Assembly (NCBI GenBank): GCA_003612335.1
Contig: RAYO01000010.1
Coordinates: 82,104-146,103, forward strand
Reading direction: 5' to 3'
Length of the DNA stretch: 64,000 nt
DNA from: a bacterium 1xD42-67
GTDB taxonomy: Bacteria > Bacillota > Clostridia > Oscillospirales > Oscillospiraceae
The stretch's first letter is position 1. Every line of letters starts with the position of its first letter. The translations under genes were made by a program, and so were the position numbers. Below are positions 9,008 to 17,392 of the stretch, piece after piece. Below the pieces are notes generated by a model. The model was not told the DNA's origin. It saw nothing but the letters and a program-made list of their open reading frames with translations, and searched no databases.

Positions 9008-9330
9008 TCTGGGCGGGCGTGCTGGCCATGACCCTGATCGGGGCCATGGGGGCTTTTTTCCTCAAAGCGGGGATGGACCGGACGGACGGTCTGATCTCCC
9101 TCTTCCGGGAGCCCAGGATCTGGCTGGGCGGAGGCTGCTATGTGGCGGGAGCTCTGTGCAACGTCCTGCTGCTGCGCTTTTTGGACTACTCTGTGGTCTA
9201 CCCCATGACCGCCATCACCTACGTTTGGTCCATGGCCCTGTCCGCCGCTTTCCTGGGGGAGCGGATCGGCCGGAGGAAGCTGATCGGGGTGGCGGCGATC
9301 CTGGCAGGGGTGCTGATCCTGTCTCTGTGA
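9004..9330 (+). CDS. EamA/SMR-like four-helix membrane protein, subunit B
   Basis: A 108-residue protein with four predicted helices, paralogous in size and pattern to the preceding gene. It contains SVVYPMTAITYVWSM and ends in GVAAILAGVLILSL, as do EamA half-transporters. The ATG overlaps the upstream stop (ATGA). The two genes probably form a heterodimeric ArnE/ArnF-like flippase. It is the last gene of the operon, 7 bp before a terminator. Confidence 0.75.
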   Translation: MIWAGVLAMTLIGAMGAFFLKAGMDRTDGLISLFREPRIWLGGGCYVAGALCNVLLLRFLDYSVVYPMTAITYVWSMALSAAFLGERIGRRKLIGVAAILAGVLILSL

Positions 9331-9337
9331 ACCAATG

Positions 9338-9367
9338 AAAAGACCTCGCCGGCCGGCGAGGTCTTTT
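9338..9367. terminator. Bidirectional terminator between the sugar operon and proS
   Basis: AAAAGACCTCGCC pairs with GGCGAGGTCTTTT around a GGCC loop. The A and T tracts on both sides allow termination in both directions between convergent genes. Confidence 0.9.
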
Positions 9368-9423
9368 GCAGCTTCGGATCTTCGGTCCAAGAGGAGCTCA
9401 GGCGCCCTCCCGATCGGGACCGG

Positions 9424-10866
9424 TCAGTAGGCCACGCCCCAGAGGATGGAGCGCTCGGCGGGCCTGCCGCAGCAGACGCACACGTCGGAGACATGCTCCT
9501 GCTCCAGGGGCATGCACCGGGAGGTGACCCCGGCCTTCTCCTTCATAGCCAGCTCGCAGTCCAGCTCGCCGCACCACATAGTCTTGGCAAAGCCGCCCTC
9601 GGTCTCCATGAACTCCTTGACCTCCTCCAGGGTCATGCACACCCGGGTATGGTCCTCCAGGTTCTTCTTGGCCCGGGCGTACAGGCCCTTGTGGACCTCG
9701 TCCAGCAGCCAGCGCACGTCCTCCTCCAGCTCGCTGAGGGGGACGAAAATCTTCTCTCCGCTGTCCCGGCGGCAGATGCAGCACTGGCCCTTCTCCATGT
9801 CCTTGGGGCCGATCTCCACCCGGAGGGGGACCCCCTTCATCTCATACTCGGCGGCCTTCCAGCCCATGGACTGGTCGGAATCGTCCATCTTCGCCCGGAT
9901 CCCCGCCTTCTGCAGCCGCTCCAGCAGGGCGGCGGCGGCCTCCAGGACCCCCTCCTTGTGCTGGGCCACGGGGATGACCATGGCCTGGATAGGGGCGATG
10001 CGGGGGGGCAGGACCAGGCCGTTGTTGTCCCCATGGGTCATGATGATGCCGCCGATCATCCGGGTGGACACCCCCCAGCTGGTCTGGTGGGGGTGGTGGA
10101 GCTGGTTGTCCTTGCCGGTGAAGGTGATGTCGAAGGCCCTGGCGAAGCCGTCGCCGAAGTAGTGGCTGGTGCCCGCCTGGAGGGCCTTCTTGTCGTGCAT
10201 CATGCACTCCACGGTGTAGGTCTCCTCGGCGCCGTTGAACTTCTCCTTATCGGTCTTCCGGCCCTTGACCACCGGCATGGCCAGCACGTTCTCCAGAAAG
10301 TCGGCGTAGACGTTCAGCATCCGCATGGTCTCCTCCCGGGCCTCCTCAGCTGTGGCGTGCATAGTGTGGCCCTCCTGCCACAGGAATTCCCGGTGGCGCA
10401 GGAAGGGGCGGGAGGTCTTCTCCCACCGCAGCACGGAGCACCACTGGTTATACAGCTTGGGCAGGTCCCGGTGGGAGTGGATCACGTTCTTGTAGTGCTC
10501 GCAGAACAGGGTCTCGGAGGTGGGGCGGATGCAGTATTTCTCCTCCAGCTTCTCACTGCCCCCCAGGGTGACCCAGGCGCACTCTGGGGCGAAGCCCTCC
10601 ACGTGGTCCTTCTCCTTCTGCAGCAGGCTCTCGGGGATGAGCATGGGCAGGTACACGTTCTCGTGGCCGGTCTCCTTGAACTTCTTGTCCAGCTCGTGCT
10701 GGATGTTCTCCCAAATGGCGTAACCGTAGGGGCGGTAGATGAACATACCTTTGATGGAGGAGTAGTCGATGAGCTCCGCCTTTTTGCACACGTCGGTGTA
10801 CCACTGGGCGAAGTCCACCTCCATGTCGGTGATCTGCTCCACCTGCTTCTTGTTTTCTTTGGCCAT
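9424..10866 (-). CDS. proS: Prolyl-tRNA synthetase, short archaeal-type
   Basis: A 480-residue class II synthetase. [12 protein letters not shown] and the following [20 protein letters not shown] form motif 2 and the proline pocket; [17 protein letters not shown] forms motif 3. There is no inserted editing domain of the Escherichia coli type, and the C-terminus carries the Cys-rich zinc region (CCIC, CGELDC, CVCCGR) typical of the archaeal/eukaryotic type found in many clostridia. It charges tRNA-Pro. It is monocistronic, converges with the sugar operon, and has its own promoter and no T-box. Confidence 0.96.
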   Translation of the reverse strand: MAKENKKQVEQITDMEVDFAQWYTDVCKKAELIDYSSIKGMFIYRPYGYAIWENIQHELDKKFKETGHENVYLPMLIPESLLQKEKDHVEGFAPECAWVTLGGSEKLEEKYCIRPTSETLFCEHYKNVIHSHRDLPKLYNQWCSVLRWEKTSRPFLRHREFLWQEGHTMHATAEEAREETMRMLNVYADFLENVLAMPVVKGRKTDKEKFNGAEETYTVECMMHDKKALQAGTSHYFGDGFARAFDITFTGKDNQLHHPHQTSWGVSTRMIGGIIMTHGDNNGLVLPPRIAPIQAMVIPVAQHKEGVLEAAAALLERLQKAGIRAKMDDSDQSMGWKAAEYEMKGVPLRVEIGPKDMEKGQCCICRRDSGEKIFVPLSELEEDVRWLLDEVHKGLYARAKKNLEDHTRVCMTLEEVKEFMETEGGFAKTMWCGELDCELAMKEKAGVTSRCMPLEQEHVSDVCVCCGRPAERSILWGVAY

Positions 10867-10917
10867 ATCGTCCTCAGTCCTTTATCTTGAAATGGATCGG
10901 AAATACTCGTGCCCCCT

Positions 10918-10946
10918 ATTGTATTGATTCCAGAGGGAAAAGTCAA
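10918..10946 (-). promoter_or_regulatory. proS promoter
   Basis: Read on the minus strand: TTGACT, 17 bp, TACAAT, about 50 bp upstream of the proS start. Confidence 0.75.
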
Positions 10947-10969
10947 GTTTTTCCGCGCAGTCTGCCCCC

Positions 10970-10998
10970 TTGCCTGACAGGGCGGGATGTGCTATACT
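10970..10998 (+). promoter_or_regulatory. niaR promoter
   Basis: TTGCCT and TATACT with a 17 bp spacer, 28 bp upstream of the niaR start. Confidence 0.7.
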
Positions 10999-11000
10999 GT

Positions 11001-11010
11001 TGTCATGACA
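11001..11010. promoter_or_regulatory. Possible NiaR operator
   Basis: The perfect palindrome TGTCATGACA sits directly after the -10 box of niaR, where a repressor would block transcription. That it is bound by NiaR is only a guess from position. Confidence 0.3.
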
Positions 11011-11026
11011 GAGAGGAGGGGCCGCT

Positions 11027-11536
11027 ATGGACGCCCAGCAGCGCAGACAGATCATCGCCCGCCGTCTGGCGGCCAGCCCGGCGCCTCTGAGCGCCGCCGC
11101 CCTGGCCAAAGAGCTGGCGGTGAGCCGGCAGATCATCGTGGGCGACGTGGCCCTCCTCCGGGCCGGGGGGATGGACATCACCGCCACCCCCCGGGGCTAC
11201 CTCCTCCCCCAGCCCCCCATGGGGACGGCGGCCACCTTCGCCTGCCGCCACCGGGCCGACCAGATGGAGGCGGAGCTCAACGCGGTGGTGGACCAGGGGT
11301 GCACCGTGCTGGACGTGATCGTGGAGCATCCGATCTACGGCCAGCTCACCGGCCCCCTCCGCCTGTCCAGCCGGTATGAGGTGGCCCAGTTCATCCAGCG
11401 CTGCCGCCAGGAATCCGCCGCCCCCCTCTCCCAGCTCACCGAGGGGGTCCACCTCCACACCGTCCTCTGCCCCGATCAGGAGGCCGCCGGCCGGGTCCGG
11501 GCCGCCCTGGATGCCCTGGGCCTCCTCTATCAGTGA
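11027..11536 (+). CDS. niaR: NiaR-type transcriptional repressor of NAD synthesis
   Basis: A 169-residue protein: an N-terminal winged helix (residues 1-60, LAKELAVSRQIIVGDVALLR) and a C-terminal 3H domain whose histidines are seen in CRHRADQM, VEHPIYG and EGVHLHT. NiaR (YrxA) binds nicotinic acid with a metal held by these residues and represses nad and niacin uptake genes. No NAD genes lie nearby, so its targets are elsewhere, unless it regulates itself through the palindrome in its promoter. Confidence 0.85.
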   Translation: MDAQQRRQIIARRLAASPAPLSAAALAKELAVSRQIIVGDVALLRAGGMDITATPRGYLLPQPPMGTAATFACRHRADQMEAELNAVVDQGCTVLDVIVEHPIYGQLTGPLRLSSRYEVAQFIQRCRQESAAPLSQLTEGVHLHTVLCPDQEAAGRVRAALDALGLLYQ

Positions 11537-11565
11537 GTTTTTGGGGCAAAAAGGGCGGATACCTC

Positions 11566-11594
11566 TTGACGATCCGGGAAAAACCGGATAAAAT
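11566..11594 (+). promoter_or_regulatory. Promoter of the T-box / ileS transcript
   Basis: TTGACG and TAAAAT with a 17 bp spacer, just upstream of the T-box leader. Confidence 0.75.
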
Positions 11595-11600
11595 ACAGGC

Positions 11601-11850
11601 CACATATCCAAAATGCGCGGAAAAGGACGAGTACCCGTTCCCAAGACGCAAAGAGAGCCGCTGTTTGGTGGAAGGCGGACGGGAGGGAACGGCGAAGATC
11701 ACCTTGGAGCTGAGGGCTGAACTCCAGTAGGCCCCTCCGGACGCCCCCGTTATTGGGCAGACTTGAGTGGTCAAAGCATTCCGCTTTGGCAAGAAGAGTG
11801 GTACCGCAGAGGTCAGCGCCTTTGTCTCTTTCCCGAGACAGAGGCGTTTT
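11601..11850 (+). promoter_or_regulatory. T-box leader, apparent isoleucine specificity
   Basis: All main parts of a T-box are visible: the AGAGAG motif of stem I (11651-11656), a GGTGGAAGGCGG distal loop, the specifier segment GAAGATCACC with ATC (Ile) at 11698-11700, the conserved AGTGGTACCGCAG near 11796-11808, and a terminator with a 12 bp stem (11817-11828 with 11835-11846, one T-G pair) followed by TTTT. Uncharged tRNA-Ile should bind the specifier and the T-box loop and favour the antiterminator. The first gene downstream is not ileS but a DUF1963 gene; ileS is the fourth. Confidence 0.9.
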
Positions 11851-11876
11851 CATATTCTGAAAAGGAGTGGGTACGA

Positions 11877-12905
11877 ATGACCAATATGGAAAGGATCCAG
11901 CTTTGCCAGGAGATCGCGGACCAGATCCAGGCGGACAGCAGACGGCCCGCCTGCTATCTGGAGTTCAGCAAAGAGCCCTTTGGCGTGACAGACAGCCACC
12001 TGGGCGGGGTGCCCTATGTGCCCCGGGACGGCGAGATCCCAGCCGACGAGGACGGGAACCAGCTCTGGCTGTGCGCCCAGATCGACTTCGCTCAGATGCC
12101 CCATATGGACAACTTCCCGGAATCCGGCATTTTACAGATATTTTTGTCCGACTGGGGCATCGATGACTTTGGTCTGTGCGGAGAGGATACCTGGGAGGGC
12201 ACCCCTCAGGACGACTGGAAGATCATCTACTATCCGGAGGTCGACAGGACCGTCACCCTGGAGGAGTGCGCGGCCAAGATGGCCGTCCCCTGGGAGGAGG
12301 CCAGCAAGAAAAACATGCCCCGCCCCGCCCACAAGATCGACTTGCAGGATATTGAAAACGGGCATGTTGAACTATGGCGCTGCCCCAATGTGCCGCTGAA
12401 GATGACCTTCCGGCCGGCGAAACAGGAGGGCGTGGGCGACGAGGAATACCTCTTCAACGAACTCTTTACCGCCGCCTTGAAGGCCCGCCTGCCCGATGCG
12501 GACCCGAAGGAGTTCGACACCTACCGGATGCGCTCCGACGTCCCGGAGGAGCGGGAGGCGCTGGACCGTCTGGAGGAACAGATGAAGCGGGGCGGCTGTA
12601 AGATCGGTGGACACCCCCGGTATTACCAGAGCGACCCCCGTGAAAACCCCTATCGGGGCATGACGGAGGAGTCTTTGCGGAAATACAATATCTCCCCGGA
12701 GCAGGTACAGCGAGCCCTGGCCCTCACTGCCTGGGATACCCTCCTCTTCCAGTTGGACGATGATGACAGCGACTTCCCGGCGGGGGATATCGGAGACATG
12801 GACCTGTATCTGGGCGGCTGCGGTTCCCTGAATCTGCTGATCCGGTCGGAGGACTTGAAAAACCGGGACTTTTCCCGCATTTTGGCTCAATGGGCCTGTA
12901 CCTGA
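11877..12905 (+). CDS. DUF1963 (YwqG-like) protein
   Basis: A 342-residue soluble protein starting at the ATG after AAAGGAGTGG. Features typical of YwqG-like proteins are seen: SHLGGVPYVP, WLCAQIDFAQMP, LQIFLSDWGID and a C-terminal half with KIGGHPRYYQSDPRE, WDTLLFQLDDDD, DLYLGGCGSLNLLIRSEDL. The family has no settled function but is frequent in immunity and toxin-associated islands. It lies 27 bp behind the T-box terminator and is therefore the first gene under T-box control. I see no link to isoleucine metabolism, so its placement looks acquired. Confidence 0.75.
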   Translation: MTNMERIQLCQEIADQIQADSRRPACYLEFSKEPFGVTDSHLGGVPYVPRDGEIPADEDGNQLWLCAQIDFAQMPHMDNFPESGILQIFLSDWGIDDFGLCGEDTWEGTPQDDWKIIYYPEVDRTVTLEECAAKMAVPWEEASKKNMPRPAHKIDLQDIENGHVELWRCPNVPLKMTFRPAKQEGVGDEEYLFNELFTAALKARLPDADPKEFDTYRMRSDVPEEREALDRLEEQMKRGGCKIGGHPRYYQSDPRENPYRGMTEESLRKYNISPEQVQRALALTAWDTLLFQLDDDDSDFPAGDIGDMDLYLGGCGSLNLLIRSEDLKNRDFSRILAQWACT

Positions 12906-12966
12906 AAACACAAAGACAAAAGACGATATCTCAGGGGCTTTTTTTATTTGCAGAGGAGGTCTTATC

Positions 12967-13722
12967 ATGACCATAGAAGAATGCCGGGAACATCTGCCCA
13001 AGGGCTGGACGGAGCTGATCCAGCAGGACCCGCTTCTGAAGGAAATTTTTGACGAGCATGAGTATGACCTGGAGCAGGAGGCGGTGCCCCCCTTCCTGAT
13101 CCAGGAGCTGCGGGGCGGCGACCTGGACCGCCTGCGGCCCATCCTGGCCCTGTACGGCCAGCCGGGGCTGGACATGCTCCAGGGGCTGCTGGAGATCGAC
13201 GAGGCCAGCCGGGACACCGCCACCTGCGTGTCCCCCACCGGCCAGACCGCCTACGCCGCCTACTTCTTCGCCCGGTTCTCGGAGGAGAACAAACAGGCCG
13301 CCATCAACGCCGCCCGGACCTATGTCAAGGCCATCGACCGCATCTATGTGGAGGAATTTGACGAGGACCCGCCCTTGGATGAAAACGCCAGCATCGAATT
13401 TCTCGCCGGTCAGGAGGGCCGGGACTTTGAAGAGCAGGTTCGCCAGGTGTGGATCACGGGAGAGGGCATCCAAACGGTGGACCTGGACGAGCTGACCGAG
13501 TGGTATCAGGAGGATCTGCAATACCGGAAGGGCTGCGAGGATATTGACCTGATGTCCGAAGCCCTGTACCACATCAGCTGCGACTACGACCTGTCCCATT
13601 ATCTCCAGTGGCCTATGTACGACACCCAACGGGAAAACCCCTTCCACGGCTACTTTGACTTGTGGAAAATGGGCCTGAATATCTACTTCCCTGCCCGGGA
13701 CCGGGTGGTGCTGGTGGGCTGA
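12967..13722 (+). CDS. Uncharacterised acidic protein, immunity-like
   Basis: A 251-residue, strongly acidic protein without signal peptide or membrane helix (start with AGAGGAGG upstream). I do not recognise a domain. Visible features are a helical N-terminus (CREHLPKGWTELIQQ), a central AAYFFARFSEENKQAA helix, and a C-terminus ending in GLNIYFPARDRVVLVG. Size, acidity and position between two other immunity-like genes suggest an immunity or anti-toxin role, but this is inference. It follows the DUF1963 gene after 61 bp, with no promoter and no good terminator between them. Confidence 0.55.
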   Translation: MTIEECREHLPKGWTELIQQDPLLKEIFDEHEYDLEQEAVPPFLIQELRGGDLDRLRPILALYGQPGLDMLQGLLEIDEASRDTATCVSPTGQTAYAAYFFARFSEENKQAAINAARTYVKAIDRIYVEEFDEDPPLDENASIEFLAGQEGRDFEEQVRQVWITGEGIQTVDLDELTEWYQEDLQYRKGCEDIDLMSEALYHISCDYDLSHYLQWPMYDTQRENPFHGYFDLWKMGLNIYFPARDRVVLVG

Positions 13723-13734
13723 AAGGGGACTCGT

Positions 13735-14238
13735 ATGGACATCAAACTATTGGATACCCCGGAAAAATTTCGGCCCATGGCGGAGGAGCTTGTTCCGCCC
13801 CTGGTGGAGCTGCTGAAAGCCCGGAATGGCCTGGAGCGGGAAATACAGGAGCGTTTCCAGGCCCTGGAGGCAGAAAAACCGGCGCTGGGCCTGCCCAAAA
13901 ACCAGATGCACCCCGATGACCCGGCGCTGTGGGAGGATTACCGCCGCCGGTATCTGGAGCTGGTGGAGCCCCAATGCGTCCCCGGCCTGCTGAAGTACGG
14001 CGCAGCCGGGAGCTGCGGCAAGCCCGCCCGGTACGATCCCCTCTTTGACGACCCGGAGGGGCAGGTGATCTTCACCATGAAAAGCGCCAAAAAAGCTGTT
14101 GTGGAGACCACCTGCCGGAAAACCTGGGAATACCGCTATCGCTTTACGCTGAAGCCCTCCGAGGACGGCTGGCTGATCGCCGGAGTAGAGTACAGGCTCG
14201 GCGGCGAGAACAGCTGGCACACGGAGCACTATGTATAA
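13735..14238 (+). CDS. Uncharacterised protein with NTF2-like C-terminus
   Basis: A 167-residue protein, 12 bp after the previous gene. Residues 1-90 are helical; the C-terminal half has an Ala/Lys-rich turn then alternating strands ending WEYRYRFTLKPSEDGWLIAGVEYR written as two adjacent strands, which is the look of NTF2-fold immunity proteins. A lone Cys lies in GSCGKPARYDPLF. No catalytic motif is evident. It is followed after 32 bp by ileS, with AAAGGAG as the ileS ribosome binding site, so both are probably on one transcript. Confidence 0.55.
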   Translation: MDIKLLDTPEKFRPMAEELVPPLVELLKARNGLEREIQERFQALEAEKPALGLPKNQMHPDDPALWEDYRRRYLELVEPQCVPGLLKYGAAGSCGKPARYDPLFDDPEGQVIFTMKSAKKAVVETTCRKTWEYRYRFTLKPSEDGWLIAGVEYRLGGENSWHTEHYV

Positions 14239-14270
14239 CAAAACACACTAAATCAAAGGAGTCATACAAC

Positions 14271-17048
14271 ATGGATTACAACAAGACCATCAATCTGCCA
14301 AAAACCGACTTCCCCATGCGGGCGGGACTGCCCGCCCGGGAGCCCGACATGCTCAAGCGCTGGGAGGACATGGACCTCTACCACGAGCTGCTGAAGAAGA
14401 ATGAAGGAAAACCCCTTTACAGCCTCCACGACGGCCCTCCCTTCTCCAACGGCGCCCTGCACATGGGCCACGCCCTGAACAAGTCCATCAAGGACTTCAT
14501 CACCCGCGCCGCCGCCATGCGGGGCTATCTCACCCCCTACATCCCCGGCTGGGACAACCACGGGATGCCCATCGAGAGCGCCATCATCAAGCAGAACAAG
14601 CTCAACCGCAAGGCCATGTCGGTGGCCGAGTTCCGCACCGCCTGCCACGAGTTCGCCCAGCACTATGTGGACGTACAGCGTGAGGGCTTCAAGCGGATGG
14701 GGGTCATCGGCGACTGGGAGAACCCCTACCTCACCATGTCCCCCGGCTTCGAGGCGGAAGAGGTCAAAATTTTCGGGGCCATGTACAAGAATGGCTATAT
14801 CTACAAGGGCCTCAAGCCGGTGTACTGGTGCCCCCACGACGAGACCGCCCTGGCCGAGGCGGAGATCGAGTATCAGGACGACCCGGTGACCACCGTCTAC
14901 GTCAAATTCCAGGTGAAGGACGACCAGGGCAAGCTGGGGCAGTACGGCGATGTGTCGAAGATGTACTTCCTCATCTGGACCACCACCATCTGGACCCTGC
15001 CCGGCAACCTGGCCATCGCCCTCCACCCCCGGGACAGCTATGTGCTGGTAAAGGCGGACAATGGGGAGATGTATATCCTGGCCGAGGCCCTCCGGGACAA
15101 GGTCATGAAGGTGGGCGGCATTGAGAACTACGAGACCGTCGCCACCTTCACCGGCTCCGATTTTGAGTATATGCTGGCCCAGCACCCCTTCCTGGACAAG
15201 ACCAGCCAGCTGTGTACCGCCGAGTACGTCACCATGGACAGCGGTACCGGCTGCGTCCACACCGCCCCCGGCTTCGGCGCGGACGACTACGAGACCTGCA
15301 AGCGGTACAAGATCGAGATGGTAGTGCCCGTGGACGACCGGGGCCGCCACACCGACTACGCCGGCAAATACGCCGGCATGAAGACCGAGGAGAGCAACCC
15401 CGTCATCCTGGCCGACATGAAGGAGAGCGGAGCCCTGTTCGCCTCTGAGGACATCGTCCACTCCTACCCCCACTGCTGGCGGTGCAAGAAGCCCATCATC
15501 TTCCGGGCCACCCCCCAGTGGTTCTGCTCGGTGGAGTCCTTCAAGGACGCGGCCGTCGCCGCCTGCGAGGAGGTACGCTGGGTCCCCGGCTGGGGCATCG
15601 ACCGGATGAAGTCCATGATCCAGGAGCGCTCCGACTGGTGTATCAGCCGTCAGCGCCGGTGGGGCCTGCCCATCCCGGTGTTCTACTGCGGGGACTGCGG
15701 CAAGCCCATCTGCACCGACGAGACCATCGCCGCCGTGAGCAAGCTGTTTGGCGAGAAGGGCTCCAACGCCTGGTATGAGATGGATGCGGCGGATATCCTC
15801 CCCGAAAACTTCACCTGCCCCCACTGCGGCAAGTCCGCCGGCTTCACCAAGGAGGAGGACACCCTGGACGGCTGGTTCGACTCCGGCTCCACCCACTTCG
15901 CCTCCATGCAGAAGGACCAGGGCTTCTGGCCCGCCACCGTCTACATGGAGGGTCTGGACCAGTACCGCGGGTGGTTCCAGTCCTCCCTGCTCACCGCCGT
16001 GGGCGCTCTGGGCAAGGGGGCTCCCTTCAAGGAGTGCGTCACCCACGGCTGGACGGTGGACGGCGAGGGCAAAGCTATGCACAAGTCCCTGGGCAACGGC
16101 GTAGACCCCGCCGACATCTTCAAGAAGTACGGCGCCGACCTGATCCGCCTGTGGGCCGGCTCCGCCGACTACCACGTGGACGTGCGCTGCTCCGACAACA
16201 TCTTCAAGCAGCTCTCCCAGAACTACCTGAAATTCCGCAACACCGCCCGGTACTGCCTGGGCAACCTGGACGGCTTCGACCCCAACGATCTGGTCAAGCC
16301 GGAGGAGATGGCGGAGCTGGACCGCTGGGCTGTCACCAAGCTGAACCGGCTCATTGAGAAGTGCTTCGCCGCCTATGACGACTACGAGTTCCATGTGGTC
16401 AGCCACGCCATCAACGACTTCTGTGTGGTGGAGCTGTCCTCCTTCTATCTGGACATCATCAAGGACCGGCTGTACTGCGAGGAGAAGGACTCTACCCTCC
16501 GCCGTTCCGCCCAGACCGCCCTGTTCCTCATCCTGGACACCATCACCAAGCTGTTCGCCCCCATCCTGGCCTTCACCTGCGACGAGATCTGGCTGGCTAT
16601 GCCCCACCGGGACGGCGACGACCCCCGGAACGTTCTGCTGAACGAGATGAACAAACCCTTCGCCCAGTATGCCCTGGATGACGCGGCCATGGAGCGTTGG
16701 GAGGAAATCATTCAGCTCCGGGACGTGGTCAACGCCGAGCTGGAGAAAGCCCGGAACGAGAAGAAGATCGGCAAGAGCCTGGAAGCCAAGGTTATCTTGG
16801 GCCTTCGGAAAGAGGACGCTTTCTTTGCCGAAATGGATCAGGAGGAGCTGGCCGACATCCTCATCGTTTCTCAGGTTGAGACGGAGATGGTTGACCTCAC
16901 CGTTGCCAACGTAGAGCCCGCCGCAGGCCAGAAGTGCGAGCGGTGCTGGAAGGTGCTGCCCACCGTGGGCTCCGACAGCAAGCACCCCACCCTCTGCCCC
17001 CGGTGCGTCCGCGTCGTCGCAAAGTCCATTTCCTTCGAGGCACTCTAA
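14271..17048 (+). CDS. ileS: Isoleucyl-tRNA synthetase
   Basis: A 925-residue class Ia synthetase of usual bacterial length. The HIGH motif is HMGH (residues 64-67), the KMSKS motif is present as AMHKS near residue 600, the CP1 editing region contains the conserved GTGCVHTAPGFGADD, and the C-terminal zinc site is CERCW followed by CPRC. It charges tRNA-Ile and edits valine. Its expected T-box lies 2.4 kb upstream, separated by three unrelated genes; no second T-box or clear promoter is seen directly before it. Confidence 0.97.
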   Translation: MDYNKTINLPKTDFPMRAGLPAREPDMLKRWEDMDLYHELLKKNEGKPLYSLHDGPPFSNGALHMGHALNKSIKDFITRAAAMRGYLTPYIPGWDNHGMPIESAIIKQNKLNRKAMSVAEFRTACHEFAQHYVDVQREGFKRMGVIGDWENPYLTMSPGFEAEEVKIFGAMYKNGYIYKGLKPVYWCPHDETALAEAEIEYQDDPVTTVYVKFQVKDDQGKLGQYGDVSKMYFLIWTTTIWTLPGNLAIALHPRDSYVLVKADNGEMYILAEALRDKVMKVGGIENYETVATFTGSDFEYMLAQHPFLDKTSQLCTAEYVTMDSGTGCVHTAPGFGADDYETCKRYKIEMVVPVDDRGRHTDYAGKYAGMKTEESNPVILADMKESGALFASEDIVHSYPHCWRCKKPIIFRATPQWFCSVESFKDAAVAACEEVRWVPGWGIDRMKSMIQERSDWCISRQRRWGLPIPVFYCGDCGKPICTDETIAAVSKLFGEKGSNAWYEMDAADILPENFTCPHCGKSAGFTKEEDTLDGWFDSGSTHFASMQKDQGFWPATVYMEGLDQYRGWFQSSLLTAVGALGKGAPFKECVTHGWTVDGEGKAMHKSLGNGVDPADIFKKYGADLIRLWAGSADYHVDVRCSDNIFKQLSQNYLKFRNTARYCLGNLDGFDPNDLVKPEEMAELDRWAVTKLNRLIEKCFAAYDDYEFHVVSHAINDFCVVELSSFYLDIIKDRLYCEEKDSTLRRSAQTALFLILDTITKLFAPILAFTCDEIWLAMPHRDGDDPRNVLLNEMNKPFAQYALDDAAMERWEEIIQLRDVVNAELEKARNEKKIGKSLEAKVILGLRKEDAFFAEMDQEELADILIVSQVETEMVDLTVANVEPAAGQKCERCWKVLPTVGSDSKHPTLCPRCVRVVAKSISFEAL

Positions 17049-17085
17049 AGAGTACCTCTCACTGCATTTCCTTGCTCCGCCGCTT

Positions 17086-17120
17086 CCAACCGCGACCCGC
17101 TCCGCTGGGCTCGCGGTTGG
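17086..17120. other. Inverted repeat downstream of ileS
   Basis: CCAACCGCGA pairs with TCGCGGTTGG around a 15 bp centre, with no U-run. It lies in the roughly 340 bp gap between ileS and atpB, which otherwise holds the terminator at 17178 and the atp promoter. Function unknown; it may be mRNA 3'-end structure. Confidence 0.45.
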
Positions 17121-17177
17121 GGACCGCTTTCGACGGCTTTCCTGGGTGCCCGCAGTCGAAGTCGAATAAAACAAACA

Positions 17178-17214
17178 CCGCCCGGCGCAAAAAACTGCGC
17201 CGGGCGGGGCTTTT
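17178..17214 (+). terminator. Terminator of the ileS transcript
   Basis: CCGCCCGGCGCA pairs with TGCGCCGGGCGG around an A-rich loop; GGC and TTTT follow. Confidence 0.85.
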
Positions 17215-17302
17215 GGCGTATCAAGAAAGCGTTAAAAAAACGGCCAGCCTGTTGATATCCTGAACATCTTGGAGCGGGCCCCTTTCCAGCCCTTGACATG
17301 GG

Positions 17303-17311
17303 TGCTATAAT
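17303..17311 (+). promoter_or_regulatory. Extended -10 promoter of the atp operon
   Basis: TGCTATAAT is a perfect -10 with a TGn extension, about 80 bp before atpB. No convincing -35 lies 17 bp upstream; the TTGACA at 17293 is too close to pair with it. Confidence 0.5.
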
Positions 17312-17392
17312 ATCGAAGAACACCGCAGGGAGCGGGGAGGCGTCCGCTCTGTCGGGAGGGGCGCCTACGACTATGGAGAGAAGGGATGCTTG

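Noticed and set aside
8734..9330. A single 198-codon gene covering both EamA halves
   Set aside because: The first half of this frame is a shadow; two separate genes overlapping at ATGA at 9004 fit the EamA halves.
12906..12966. T7 tract after the DUF1963 gene as a terminator
   Set aside because: No stem of useful length precedes the T run, so read-through toward ileS is expected.
14262..17174. 970-codon minus-strand frame opposite ileS
   Set aside because: Antisense shadow of a conserved synthetase gene.
17293..17298. TTGACA before the atp operon as a -35 box
   Set aside because: Only 7 bp separate it from the TATAAT, too short for sigma-A.
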